From contig NZ_LR733284.1 in NCBI RefSeq assembly GCF_902506375.1, positions 2,173,685-2,237,684 of the forward strand: a stretch of 64,000 bases of DNA, given 5' to 3'. Shown here piece by piece: positions 42,706 through 50,561 of the stretch. Numbering within the stretch: the stretch's first letter is position 1; every line of letters starts with the position of its first letter. Below the pieces are notes generated by a model. It ran no database searches. It worked only from the letters and a program-made list of their open reading frames with translations, and was not told the origin of the DNA. The translations under genes were made by a program, and so were the position numbers. This DNA comes from Microbacterium sp. 8M (lineage in GTDB: Bacteria > Actinomycetota > Actinomycetes > Actinomycetales > Microbacteriaceae).

Positions 42706-43344
42706 CTACGCGCCCGGCGCCAGCGTTTCGGCCGCCGGCGAACGTCGCGCCATGACGGCCCGCCTGGCGCGCGCCCACTTCTTGTCGACCCAGCGTGCCG
42801 TAGCCCTGTCACGCCTTCTCTGACGTGCGCGCCAAACTCGCGCCCTCCTGATTTCGGCGGTCTCGACGACCACTGGGATCTGGAGCAGTTGCTTGTACAC
42901 CAGTTCCTCTCGGAAGTGCTGTTCGAGGTAAACCACGGCGGTCGCGCCCAATCCGACGTATGCAACAATCGCGGCCAGTGCAGCGACAGCGTTGAATAGC
43001 TTGTCGGCGCTCATCTCCGACTGGAAGATGCTCAAGAAGATCGCCGCAAACATCGCGGCGAAGATCAAGCCGCTAACGGTGAGCACGAGGACCAAACGCA
43101 CACGTTGCCCCGCGCTCCTCGTCCAGAAGACCGGCGCTGCGAGCCGCACAGTCGTTGTCGCAATGGCTTGGTCCAAGACGGCCATTGCATGCGACCCCGG
43201 CTCCGCGACTTCTCGCGCCACCTTCGCATCATCGAGAAAGCGGCGAGCCTTCGACTGGCGGCTCCGGTTGATCAGTGCCGTGATCAGCGAGATCAGCCCA
43301 GCGCTGCCAAAGACCGTGCTGATGAGAGATACGAAGAACTCCAT
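42706..43344 (-). CDS. Membrane protein, right-arm cargo
   Basis: 212 aa from the ATG at 43344 (MEFFVSLISTVFGS), with an alternative 10 codons upstream. Three hydrophobic segments (SLISTVFGSAGLISLITAL, LVLVLTVSGLIFAAMFAAIFL, VAALAAIVAYVGLGATAVVYL) and a strongly basic C-terminus. It precedes the HicB-like gene by 12 bp in the same direction. Function unknown. Confidence 0.68.
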   Translation of the reverse strand: MEFFVSLISTVFGSAGLISLITALINRSRQSKARRFLDDAKVAREVAEPGSHAMAVLDQAIATTTVRLAAPVFWTRSAGQRVRLVLVLTVSGLIFAAMFAAIFLSIFQSEMSADKLFNAVAALAAIVAYVGLGATAVVYLEQHFREELVYKQLLQIPVVVETAEIRRARVWRARQRRRDRATARWVDKKWARARRAVMARRSPAAETLAPGA

Positions 43345-43515
43345 GCTGGGAACGATAGACGTTGCCTTCGACAATCAAGGAGCACGGCGGCAGCCGTGAG
43401 CTCAACACCGATGTGAGAGATCCAATGGTCAGAAATGGCCTGTCGCGGGTCATGTCTGACCTGCGTAACACGCGACCTTTGGCGACTCGCGGCATCGCGC
43501 CGTATCTTCCCAATC

Positions 43516-44730
43516 ATGGGCGAGCGGCGAGCCAGAGGATCCGGCAGCGTATACCTGGACCAGCGGGGCTACTGGACGGTAGTGATCCCGCTACCGAGCA
43601 TTGACGGGAAGCGCCGACGGAAGGTGTATCGCTCACGAAGCCGCGAGAAGGTGATGGTTCAGCTCCGAGCGTTCGAGGACGCGAGGCGTGGCACCGACCT
43701 CCCCCAGACCAATGTCTATCCGAACGGGTCAGGAACGACCGTTGAAACATGGTTTGAGTATTGGCTCACGGAGTGCGTCTACCCGCAACTGCGACCGAAG
43801 ACCGCAGAGGGATACAGGTCGATCGTCAAGAACCGGATAGTTCCGGCACTCGGAGCTTCGACGCCGATCAGCTCCGTGCGGGCGTCAGACATCCGCCGGA
43901 TGCACCATCTGATCCGTGAGTCCTGCTCATCGACTACTGCCCTCAACGCCCACGCCGTGGCGGCGAGAGCATTCGAGGTCGCCGTCCGCGAGGACGAGAT
44001 CGAACGCAATCCAGTACGGCTCGTCGATCCGCCGCGGCGGAACTACACGCCGCTCGATGTGCCGAGCACGACTGAGGTACGGGAACTCCTGAGGATGCTG
44101 CAGTCTCATCCGGACGGTCTGCGATGGACCACGTTCATCCTGACTGGGGCCCGGCGCGGCGAGGTCCTCGGACTAGAAACCGACAGGGTCTCCGAGTCGC
44201 ACATCGACATCAGCTGGCAGCTTCAGCGCCTAAAGCGTGGTCCGAGCGGTCGGCCGATCGCTCCCCCGGACTTCCAGTACCGACATCTCTACGGGGGCTA
44301 CTACTTCACCCGCCCGAAGACGAAGGCCGGTTGGCGCGTAGTCCCGCTCATTCAGCCGCTCTCAAGCATGATGCGAGCGCACCTCGCGGAGATGGAACCA
44401 AACAAGTGGGGATTGGTCTTCACGCGCAAAGCGCGGCCCATCGATCCTGACTCGCAGACGAAGGCGTGGCGCGAGATCTCGCGCGCGCACTTCGGCCCAG
44501 GCAGACACGTTCGGCTCCATGACCTTCGCCACGCGACCGTCGACTTGCTCTACGCGGCCGATGTCCCAGAAGACGTGATCATCGAGCTAGTCGGGCACAC
44601 GACACGAGCCATGACGCGCTCATACAAGAGTCCGGCGAAGTTGGACCGGCTGAGCACGGCCATGAGCAGAGTCGAAGGCCTCCTTGACGATTCGGCTGAG
44701 CAGCCGAGAACATTCGAAGATGGACGATGA
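43516..44730 (+). CDS. Tyrosine recombinase (right, second integrase)
   Basis: 404 aa from the ATG at 43516. AP2-like arm-binding N-terminus (GSGSVYLDQRGYWTVVIPL), core-binding domain, and catalytic residues in LTGARRGEVLGLE (Arg), RPKTKAGWRVV (Lys), HDLRHATVDLL (His-Arg), VGHTTRAMTRSYKSP (His and Tyr). All are present, so it may be active. It is little like the left integrase outside these motifs. It lies 520 bp from attR and overlaps the next regulator by 11 bp. Which integrase uses the glnA site is open. Confidence 0.92.
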   Translation: MGERRARGSGSVYLDQRGYWTVVIPLPSIDGKRRRKVYRSRSREKVMVQLRAFEDARRGTDLPQTNVYPNGSGTTVETWFEYWLTECVYPQLRPKTAEGYRSIVKNRIVPALGASTPISSVRASDIRRMHHLIRESCSSTTALNAHAVAARAFEVAVREDEIERNPVRLVDPPRRNYTPLDVPSTTEVRELLRMLQSHPDGLRWTTFILTGARRGEVLGLETDRVSESHIDISWQLQRLKRGPSGRPIAPPDFQYRHLYGGYYFTRPKTKAGWRVVPLIQPLSSMMRAHLAEMEPNKWGLVFTRKARPIDPDSQTKAWREISRAHFGPGRHVRLHDLRHATVDLLYAADVPEDVIIELVGHTTRAMTRSYKSPAKLDRLSTAMSRVEGLLDDSAEQPRTFEDGR

Positions 44731-45130
44731 CTTCGAAGCGATGTTGCGGCGCGTAGTTCGTGAGGAGCTTGGACGCGTGGTCGACGATGTCGCCGAACGT
44801 CGCTTCTCAAACGAGTCACTCGCTGCCGCGGTAAGAGCCGAGATGGCGCGAGCCCGTAAGAAGCACACAGAACTCGTTCCAGTGCTCGGTTGGACCGACC
44901 CGACGGTTCGGGGGCGCCTTAAGGGGCACTACGAATTCAAGCCCGGCGAACTCGAGAAGATCGCTGCGTTCCTCGGCATCGGCGTTCGCAACCTGCTCGA
45001 ATCGGCTGCGCTCGGAGAGCGCCTGGAGGTACTCAGGAAGGCCCAGTTGTACTCCCCCGAACCACTCGAGACAGATATCTGGGCCCAGCCTCCCGGGTCT
45101 CGAAGGCGCCGACCGAACGTGCACCCATAG
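44720..45130 (+). CDS. Helix-turn-helix regulator next to attR
   Basis: 136 aa from the ATG at 44720, which overlaps the second integrase by 11 bp. It has a helical N-terminus (AMLRRVVREELG), a helix-turn-helix (LVPVLGWTDPTVRGRLKGHYEF), and the end DIWAQPPGSRRRR. It is a paralogue of the protein at 12975-13388, with related length and motif spacing. It probably controls the integrase it is fused with in transcription. Its stop codon overlaps the first of the attR-side repeats. Confidence 0.75.
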   Translation: MDDDFEAMLRRVVREELGRVVDDVAERRFSNESLAAAVRAEMARARKKHTELVPVLGWTDPTVRGRLKGHYEFKPGELEKIAAFLGIGVRNLLESAALGERLEVLRKAQLYSPEPLETDIWAQPPGSRRRRPNVHP

Positions 45131-45200
45131 TCCGCAAGAAGTCCGCAGAACGTCCACAGACATGCAACATCAGCCATCATCCGGCCTCCAAGAATCCGCA
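45129..45200 (+). repeat. Direct repeats near attR (candidate integrase arm sites)
   Basis: AGTCCGCA at 45129-45136 and 45140-45147, the degenerate CGTCCACA at 45151 and AATCCGCA at 45193. The two perfect copies have the same 11-bp spacing as the pair near attL (7165, 7176). Confidence 0.55.
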
Positions 45201-45250
45201 TAATTCCGGGCCTGACACGACTCGACCATAACTACCCACACCGTCTCGAC

Positions 45251-45263
45251 AGTACGAGCTCTA
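45251..45263 (+). other. attR core of element 1
   Basis: The same 13 bases as at 7113-7125. It marks the end of the prophage; the host glnA 3' codons follow in the same reading phase. Confidence 0.88.
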
Positions 45264-45276
45264 TTACGGCGTCTGA
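45253..45276 (+). pseudogene. Displaced 3' end of glnA1
   Basis: TAC GAG CTC TAT TAC GGC GTC TGA encodes YELYYGV and a stop, the last seven codons of glnA1. Without the prophage these would follow codon 467. The synonymous differences from the attL copy show that the phage carries its own version. Confidence 0.9.
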
Positions 45277-45294
45277 CGCACGAGTACACCTGTG

Positions 45295-45327
45295 AGGGCC
45301 CGGCCGGTGATGAACCGGTCGGGCCCT
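45295..45327 (+). terminator. Original glnA1 terminator, now 38 kb from the gene
   Basis: A 14-bp stem with one mismatch, arms 45295-45308 and 45314-45327, loop GATGA, T-rich flank. It follows the displaced glnA end by 18 bp, and lies between it and the convergent coiled-coil gene. Confidence 0.82.
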
Positions 45328-45331
45328 TCGC

Positions 45332-46174
45332 CTATCCGGTCGCGCCCGGCTGCCGCGCTGCAGCCACGGCCTCTCGGCGATCCGCGAGGGCCTTCTCCGT
45401 GGCCTGACGCCTCTCCTCCGCGGCCGCCTGCACCGCGCGCGCCTCGTCGGCGGCCGTCCGGGCGGCGGTGAGCTGGGACTCGAGCTCGGCGATGCGCGCG
45501 GCGATCTGCTCGGTGCGCCGGGCCGCCTCACGGGCGTCCCGCTCCGCCGCGGTGTGATCCCGCTGCGCCGTCGCAAGCGCCCGCTCGGCCTCCTGCAGCG
45601 CATGCTGCGCACGGCGGCGCTCCCGCATCGCCGCCACCTCGTCGGCGGGTGCCGGCGCGAGCTCCGGCGCCTCCGGAGGCGCGCCTGCGACCACCGTCGA
45701 CGGATCGAGGGATTCGCCGTCGCCGACATCGAGCTCGGTCACGAGCCGGCCCGACGCGACGGCCGCGGCCGCACCAGGATCGAAGAACGCCGCCGACAGC
45801 GTCTGCTGCACCGCCTCCCGCGTCGCGTCGGTGACGCGTCCTCCGCGCGCCCGCGCGAGCTCGGCGGCGTCCGCGGCGAGCCGCGCGGTGAGGGCACGGC
45901 GCTCTCGCCCGAGCTGCGCCAGCGCGGCCGCATCGAGGTCGGCCTGTGCGTCGCGGAGTTCGGCCGCGAGCCGCAGCGCCTCCTGCAGCTGGGCAGCCCG
46001 TTCCCGTGCGAACACGTTCACGACCCAGGCGGCGGTCGTCGGCTTCCGGAGCGCGCGAATGCTCGCCGCGGTCTGCGCGTCAGCAGCACCCTTGGCACGA
46101 GCGTCGCGCGTGGAGACGAAGTCCGCGGGCGCGCCGGAGTACAGCTCGTCCACGATCGTGTCGAAGTCGCTCAT
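45332..46174 (-). CDS. Coiled-coil protein of unknown function, 280 aa
   Basis: ATG at 46174 (MSDFDTIVDELYSGAP); longer starts lie in the next gene's leader. The N-terminal 60 residues (ALRKPTTAAWVVNVFARE) form a small conserved domain, and the rest is Ala/Glu/Arg-rich coiled coil (residues about 80-135 and 190-270). Actinobacterial proteins of this kind are known only as hypothetical. Host gene, not part of the phage. Confidence 0.78.
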   Translation of the reverse strand: MSDFDTIVDELYSGAPADFVSTRDARAKGAADAQTAASIRALRKPTTAAWVVNVFARERAAQLQEALRLAAELRDAQADLDAAALAQLGRERRALTARLAADAAELARARGGRVTDATREAVQQTLSAAFFDPGAAAAVASGRLVTELDVGDGESLDPSTVVAGAPPEAPELAPAPADEVAAMRERRRAQHALQEAERALATAQRDHTAAERDAREAARRTEQIAARIAELESQLTAARTAADEARAVQAAAEERRQATEKALADRREAVAAARQPGATG

Positions 46175-46288
46175 CCCAGGAGTCAGCCCGGACAGGGGCG
46201 CTCCTGTCAAGCCCCCGCGTCCGACACACCCCTCCGCTTCCGGATCCGGCAGGTGCCCGCGCATGCTCCGCGAGCACCTGCAGTCCGG

Positions 46289-46471
46289 TCAGCAGGGCAG
46301 AGGCGGGAAGCTGGGGATCGGGATCGGCTTCTCCGCGCGATGCTCGAGAGCATCCATGCGGGCCTTCGTCTCCGGGCTGGGCACGTAGGGATGCCAGTGC
46401 CGGGCGACCTCGCGGTCCCAGTCCGATACGTCAGCGTGGGGCGCGCCGGGCGCCGGATCCGTGATGCTCAT
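46289..46471 (-). CDS. Conserved small protein, 60 aa
   Basis: MSITDPAPGAPHADVSDWDREVARHWHPYVPSPETKARMDALEHRAEK in outline: polar with a Trp/His core and a Pro-rich C-terminus. Probably a host gene. Family not recognised. Confidence 0.6.
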   Translation of the reverse strand: MSITDPAPGAPHADVSDWDREVARHWHPYVPSPETKARMDALEHRAEKPIPIPSFPPLPC

Positions 46472-46561
46472 GACGCGACGGTAGTGACCGTTAACCGCCC
46501 CGCAAAGGGGCTTGCGCTCGGCGAACCGATGTGCAGACGACCCGCAGGCGTCGCGATCGGG

Positions 46562-47485
46562 TCACGCGCGAACCAGCAGCGCGCCCTCCCGGACCCCCGC
46601 CGTGAACGAGCGCACCCGGCCGCGCTCCTCGCCGTCGATCTGGAACGGCTGCGCCGCGCCCAACTCGACGGCGACCGTGCGGGCCGACGCGTGCCGCACC
46701 ACGTCCGTGCTGGTGGTCTCGCCGCCGAACAGCCGGCGCAGGCCGTTGTCCCAGACGACCGTGCGCACCGTCTCGAACCAATCGGCCACGCCGTCCGCGC
46801 TGATGAGCAGCAGATCCAGCTGCCCGTCGTCGGGCGCGGCGTCCGGAAGCAGGGTGATGCCGCCCTGGATGGTGCCGCAGTTGCCGATCATGAGCGTGTG
46901 GATCCGCGCATGATCGGCCGGCTCTCCGTCGAGGGAGAGCTCGACCGGCACGAGCTCGGTACCCGCAGCGGCGGCGCCGAGGGCCTTCACGTAGGCGAGC
47001 CAGCCGGCCTTCGCCTTGAGCTCGTCGTCCGTCTCCTCGAGCATGCGTGCGTCCAGACCCAGTCCCGCCATCACGACGAACACGTGCTCTCCCGGATCGT
47101 CGCCGTCGGTCACCTCGATGGTGCCGACATCGATCCGGCGCGGCTCCGCGGACAGGGCGTGTGCAACCGCAGACGCGGTGCCGTCGAGCGGCACGCCGAG
47201 ATTGCGGGCGAGCAGGTTGCCGGTGCCGTGCGGGAGGATGCCCAGCGCCGCGCTCGTCCCGGCGAGCACCTCTGCCACGGCGCGGACGGTGCCGTCGCCG
47301 CCGGCGGCGAACACGAGCTCGCAGCCGGCGTCGAGAGCCTGCTGCGCCATCCCCCGCCCGGGGTCGTCCTCCGTGGTGTCGAAGAAGCGGACCTCGGCGT
47401 CCGGGAGGTGCTCCCCCACCGCCGCGCGCACCTCCTCCTCGGACTCGAGCTTCACAGGGTTGCGGACCACTCCGATCTTCGTCAT
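46562..47485 (-). CDS. Diacylglycerol/sphingosine kinase-like lipid kinase
   Basis: 307 aa. The nucleotide-binding motif AAGGDGTVRAVAEVLAG and GILPHGTGNLLARNLGV match the DAGK catalytic family (LCB5/DgkB). Such enzymes phosphorylate diacylglycerol or related lipids. C-terminal beta-sandwich domain with FQIDGEERG. Full length. Confidence 0.9.
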   Translation of the reverse strand: MTKIGVVRNPVKLESEEEVRAAVGEHLPDAEVRFFDTTEDDPGRGMAQQALDAGCELVFAAGGDGTVRAVAEVLAGTSAALGILPHGTGNLLARNLGVPLDGTASAVAHALSAEPRRIDVGTIEVTDGDDPGEHVFVVMAGLGLDARMLEETDDELKAKAGWLAYVKALGAAAAGTELVPVELSLDGEPADHARIHTLMIGNCGTIQGGITLLPDAAPDDGQLDLLLISADGVADWFETVRTVVWDNGLRRLFGGETTSTDVVRHASARTVAVELGAAQPFQIDGEERGRVRSFTAGVREGALLVRA

Positions 47486-47567
47486 GTCCCCAGCCTGCCT
47501 GCTCTCCCCCGCGACCGGTGGGATCGCCGCCGGTCAGCCGCAGAACGGGCTCGGCCGCAGAACAGGG

Positions 47568-50549
47568 TCAGCCGTAGAACAGTGTCTCGAAGGCCTTCCT
47601 AGCCCGGCGCGTGACGCGGAGGTACTCCTCCTCCACGGCGATCGCGGAGCGGTCCGGGTACCCCAGGATCCGGCCGACGCCGTCCAGCTCCCGCGGATCG
47701 GAGGGCAGCACGTCCTTCGTCTGCCCTGTGAGCAGGGTCATCGCCGAACGGAGCCGGCTCGACAGGCGCCAGGCCTCCCGCAGCCGGTCCGCCGCTTCGG
47801 CCGGCACGAAGCCCGCCTCGGCGGCAACGTCGAGCGCCGCGAGCGTCGAGGTGGTGCGCAGCGCCGGCACCGCATGCGCATGCTGCAGCTGCACGATCTG
47901 GATCAGCCATTCCACGTCGCTGAGCGTCCCCGGACCGAGCTTGAGGTGCCGGCGCGGATCCACACCCTGCGGCAGCCGCTCCCCCTCCACGCGCGCCTTG
48001 ATGCGCTTGATCTCCCGCAGCGAGGCGAGGTCGAGCGACGCCGGATAGCGCACCCCGTCGGCCAGGGCGATGAAGCGCTCGATGAGCTTGTGGCTGCCCG
48101 CCACTCCCCTGGCTCGCAGCAACGCCTGCGCCTCCCAGGACAGCGACCAGCGTCGGTAGTACTCCGCGTATGCGTCGAGACTGCGCACGAGAGGCCCGTT
48201 GCGCCCCTCGGGCCGCAGATCCGCGTCGAGCTCCAGGGGTACGCGGTGGTCGGTCAGATGCTCTCTGAGCCCGGTGACCATGCGCGCAGCCAGCTGGTGC
48301 GCCCGCTGCGGATCCACGCCGTTCGCGTCGTAGACGAACAGCACGTCGGCGTCGGATCCGAAGCCCAGTTCCGCGCCGCCGAAGCGCCCCATCGCGATGA
48401 CCGAGAAGTCCAGCGCATCGTCCTCGGGCGGCACCACGTCCCGGCGCACGGCGCGCAGGGCCGCCTGGATCGTCGCCTCCGTGATGGCGGTGAGGGCGAC
48501 CGCGACGTCGTCGATGGTGAGCACGTCCAGCACGGCGCCCATGGCCGTGCGCAGCAGCTCGCGCCGGCGCAGCGCCCGCACCGACCGCATCGCGTGCACC
48601 ACCGTGTCGTGCCGGGTCTGGATCGCCCGTGCCTCCTCATCCAGCGCCTGCCAGGGCCGCGACCGCAGCTGTTCGGTGCTCTCCAGCCAGGCGACCGATT
48701 CCGGGATCCACTCCATGAGCTCGCCGATGTAGCGAGAGGTGGACAGCACCCGCGTGAGCCGCTCCGCCGCCCCCGAGGAATCGCGCAGCATGCGCAGGAA
48801 CCAGGGCGTGTCGCCGAGGCGCTCGCTGATCCGCCGGAACGCGATCAGGCCGTAGTCCGGATCCGTCCCGTCCGCGAACCAGCGCACCATGACGGGCATG
48901 AGATGCCGCTGGATCGTGGCCTTGCGGCTGAGCCCCGAGGTCAGCGCGCCGATGTGCCGCAGCGCGCCGGCGGGGTCCCGGAACCCGATGGCCGCGAGAC
49001 GGTCGCGCGCCTGGTCGGTCGAGAGCGTGCGCTCCTCCTCCGGCAGCGATGCCACGGCACTCAGCAGCGGGCGGTAGAACAGGCGCGTGTGCAGGTCGCG
49101 GACCTCGCGGCGCACGTCCTCCCACACCCGGGTGATGCCGTCCGCCGTGTCGGCGAGGGCGGTGGCGCGGCCGAGCACCCGCAGCGCCTCCTCCTCCCTG
49201 GGCACGAGGTGGGTGCGCTGCATCTCGCGCAGCTGCAGGCGGTGCTCGATCAGGCGCAGCACGCGGTAGTCGCGTCCGAACAGCGCGGCCTCGGCACGCC
49301 CGATGTAGCCACCGGCGACCAGGGCGTCGAGGGACTCGAGCGTGCCCCGGGTGCGGATGTCGGGATCCGTCAGGCCGTGGACCAGCTGCAGCAGCTGAAC
49401 CGTGAACTCGATGTCGCGCAGCCCGCCGGGGCCCAGCTTGAGCTGATACGGCACGTCCTCGGGGGCGATGTGCTCGGTGACGCGCTCGCGCATGCGCTGC
49501 ACGCTGCCGACGAAGTCCTCGCGCGCGGCGCTGGACCACACCTTGGGCTGCACGGCGTCGATGTAGTCGCGGCCCAGATCGGCGTCCCCCGCGATGGCTC
49601 TCGCCTTGAGCAGAGCCTGGAACTCCCAGCTCTTCGCCCAGCGGTCGTAGTACGCGACGTGGGAGGCGAGCGAGCGCACCAGCGCGCCCTGCTTGCCCTC
49701 CGGCCGCAGGGCGGCATCGACCTCCCAGAGCGGCGGCTCCGCCTCGATCCCGCTGAGCACCTGCATGGTCTCACGGGCCAGCCGGGTGGCGATGTCGATC
49801 GCACGCGCCTCGGACAGTCGCTCCTCGTCCGCGGTGCCGGCGACGTAGATCACGTCGACGTCGCTGACGTAGTTGAGCTCGCGGGCTCCGGTCTTGCCCA
49901 TGCCGATGATCGCGAGCCGGGTGAGCGCCACGTCGCGGCGCGCCTGCGCGGAGGCACCCGCGACAGCGGTCCGCGCGACGGCGAGAGCCGCTTCCAGGGC
50001 GGCCGCGGCGGCGTCCGCGAGTGCCGACGAGACGGCGGCGACCGCCTCGACCGGATCGGCTGCGGCGAGGTCCCACACCGCGATCCCGACCACGGCGCGC
50101 CGGTACGCCACCCGGAGGCGGATCCGCGCCGCCGCATCACCGGACTCGGCGAAGCCGTCCTGCGCCCCCACGGCGGCCAGGAGCTCGGCGCGCAGGGCGT
50201 CGCTCGTCGCCAGCCCCGCGCCGTGCTCGCGCAGCACCGCCAGCTGCTCCGGGCGGCGCTCGAAGAACCGGCCGAGGCCCGGCGACGCGCCGAACACCGC
50301 CCACGCCTTCGCCCGCGCCTGCTCGTCGCCGAGCACCGCGGCGACGGCGGCCGGATCTCGACGACCCACCCGGATGAGCCCGGCGAGCGCCTCGTCGGGG
50401 TCTGCGCTGCGCAGTCCCTCGATCAGCGCGACCGGCGCGACTCCGGCGATCTCGGCGAGTTCGCGCAACCCCGCCGATGCCGTGGAGAGACCGACGAAGC
50501 CGAGCCGTGCGAGCGCGGACAGCGACAGCGAGTCATCGAACCGGGGCAC
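47568..50549 (-). CDS. glnE: Bifunctional glutamine synthetase adenylyltransferase/deadenylase
   Basis: 993 aa. Two nucleotidyltransferase domains are seen: the N-terminal one with GKTGARELNYVSDVDVIYV (deadenylylation) and the C-terminal one with GRFGGAELGFGSDADVLFVYD (adenylylation), linked by a regulatory helical region. Both GSDAD-like metal sites are intact. It adds or removes AMP on the GlnA1 loop tyrosine. It is 12 bp downstream of glnA2 in one operon. Confidence 0.96.
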   Translation of the reverse strand: MPRFDDSLSLSALARLGFVGLSTASAGLRELAEIAGVAPVALIEGLRSADPDEALAGLIRVGRRDPAAVAAVLGDEQARAKAWAVFGASPGLGRFFERRPEQLAVLREHGAGLATSDALRAELLAAVGAQDGFAESGDAAARIRLRVAYRRAVVGIAVWDLAAADPVEAVAAVSSALADAAAAALEAALAVARTAVAGASAQARRDVALTRLAIIGMGKTGARELNYVSDVDVIYVAGTADEERLSEARAIDIATRLARETMQVLSGIEAEPPLWEVDAALRPEGKQGALVRSLASHVAYYDRWAKSWEFQALLKARAIAGDADLGRDYIDAVQPKVWSSAAREDFVGSVQRMRERVTEHIAPEDVPYQLKLGPGGLRDIEFTVQLLQLVHGLTDPDIRTRGTLESLDALVAGGYIGRAEAALFGRDYRVLRLIEHRLQLREMQRTHLVPREEEALRVLGRATALADTADGITRVWEDVRREVRDLHTRLFYRPLLSAVASLPEEERTLSTDQARDRLAAIGFRDPAGALRHIGALTSGLSRKATIQRHLMPVMVRWFADGTDPDYGLIAFRRISERLGDTPWFLRMLRDSSGAAERLTRVLSTSRYIGELMEWIPESVAWLESTEQLRSRPWQALDEEARAIQTRHDTVVHAMRSVRALRRRELLRTAMGAVLDVLTIDDVAVALTAITEATIQAALRAVRRDVVPPEDDALDFSVIAMGRFGGAELGFGSDADVLFVYDANGVDPQRAHQLAARMVTGLREHLTDHRVPLELDADLRPEGRNGPLVRSLDAYAEYYRRWSLSWEAQALLRARGVAGSHKLIERFIALADGVRYPASLDLASLREIKRIKARVEGERLPQGVDPRRHLKLGPGTLSDVEWLIQIVQLQHAHAVPALRTTSTLAALDVAAEAGFVPAEAADRLREAWRLSSRLRSAMTLLTGQTKDVLPSDPRELDGVGRILGYPDRSAIAVEEEYLRVTRRARKAFETLFYG

Positions 50550-50561
50550 CGCACGCCCCGA

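Larger units (their letters stand above)
7113..45263. mobile_element. Element 1: siphovirus prophage in the 3' end of glnA1
   Basis: A 13-bp core is repeated at 7113-7125 and 45251-45263, one mismatch is then followed by another 8 identical bases. Inside lie two integrases, a repressor, early genes, a cargo region, lysis genes and a full set of tail, head and packaging genes. About 38 kb fits a siphovirus genome. All structural and packaging genes I expect are present and open, so the prophage may be inducible. Confidence 0.93.

Noticed and set aside
42041-42778. A HicA toxin partner for the HicB-like gene
   Set aside because: The adjacent frames encode a helix-turn-helix protein and a membrane protein; neither has the short HicA double-stranded-RNA-binding pattern.
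39839-43515. Search for a third copy of the glnA att core that would mark a nested element carrying the right integrase
   Set aside because: I could not find a third copy of the core by eye; a tandem-element explanation for the two integrases is therefore unproven.
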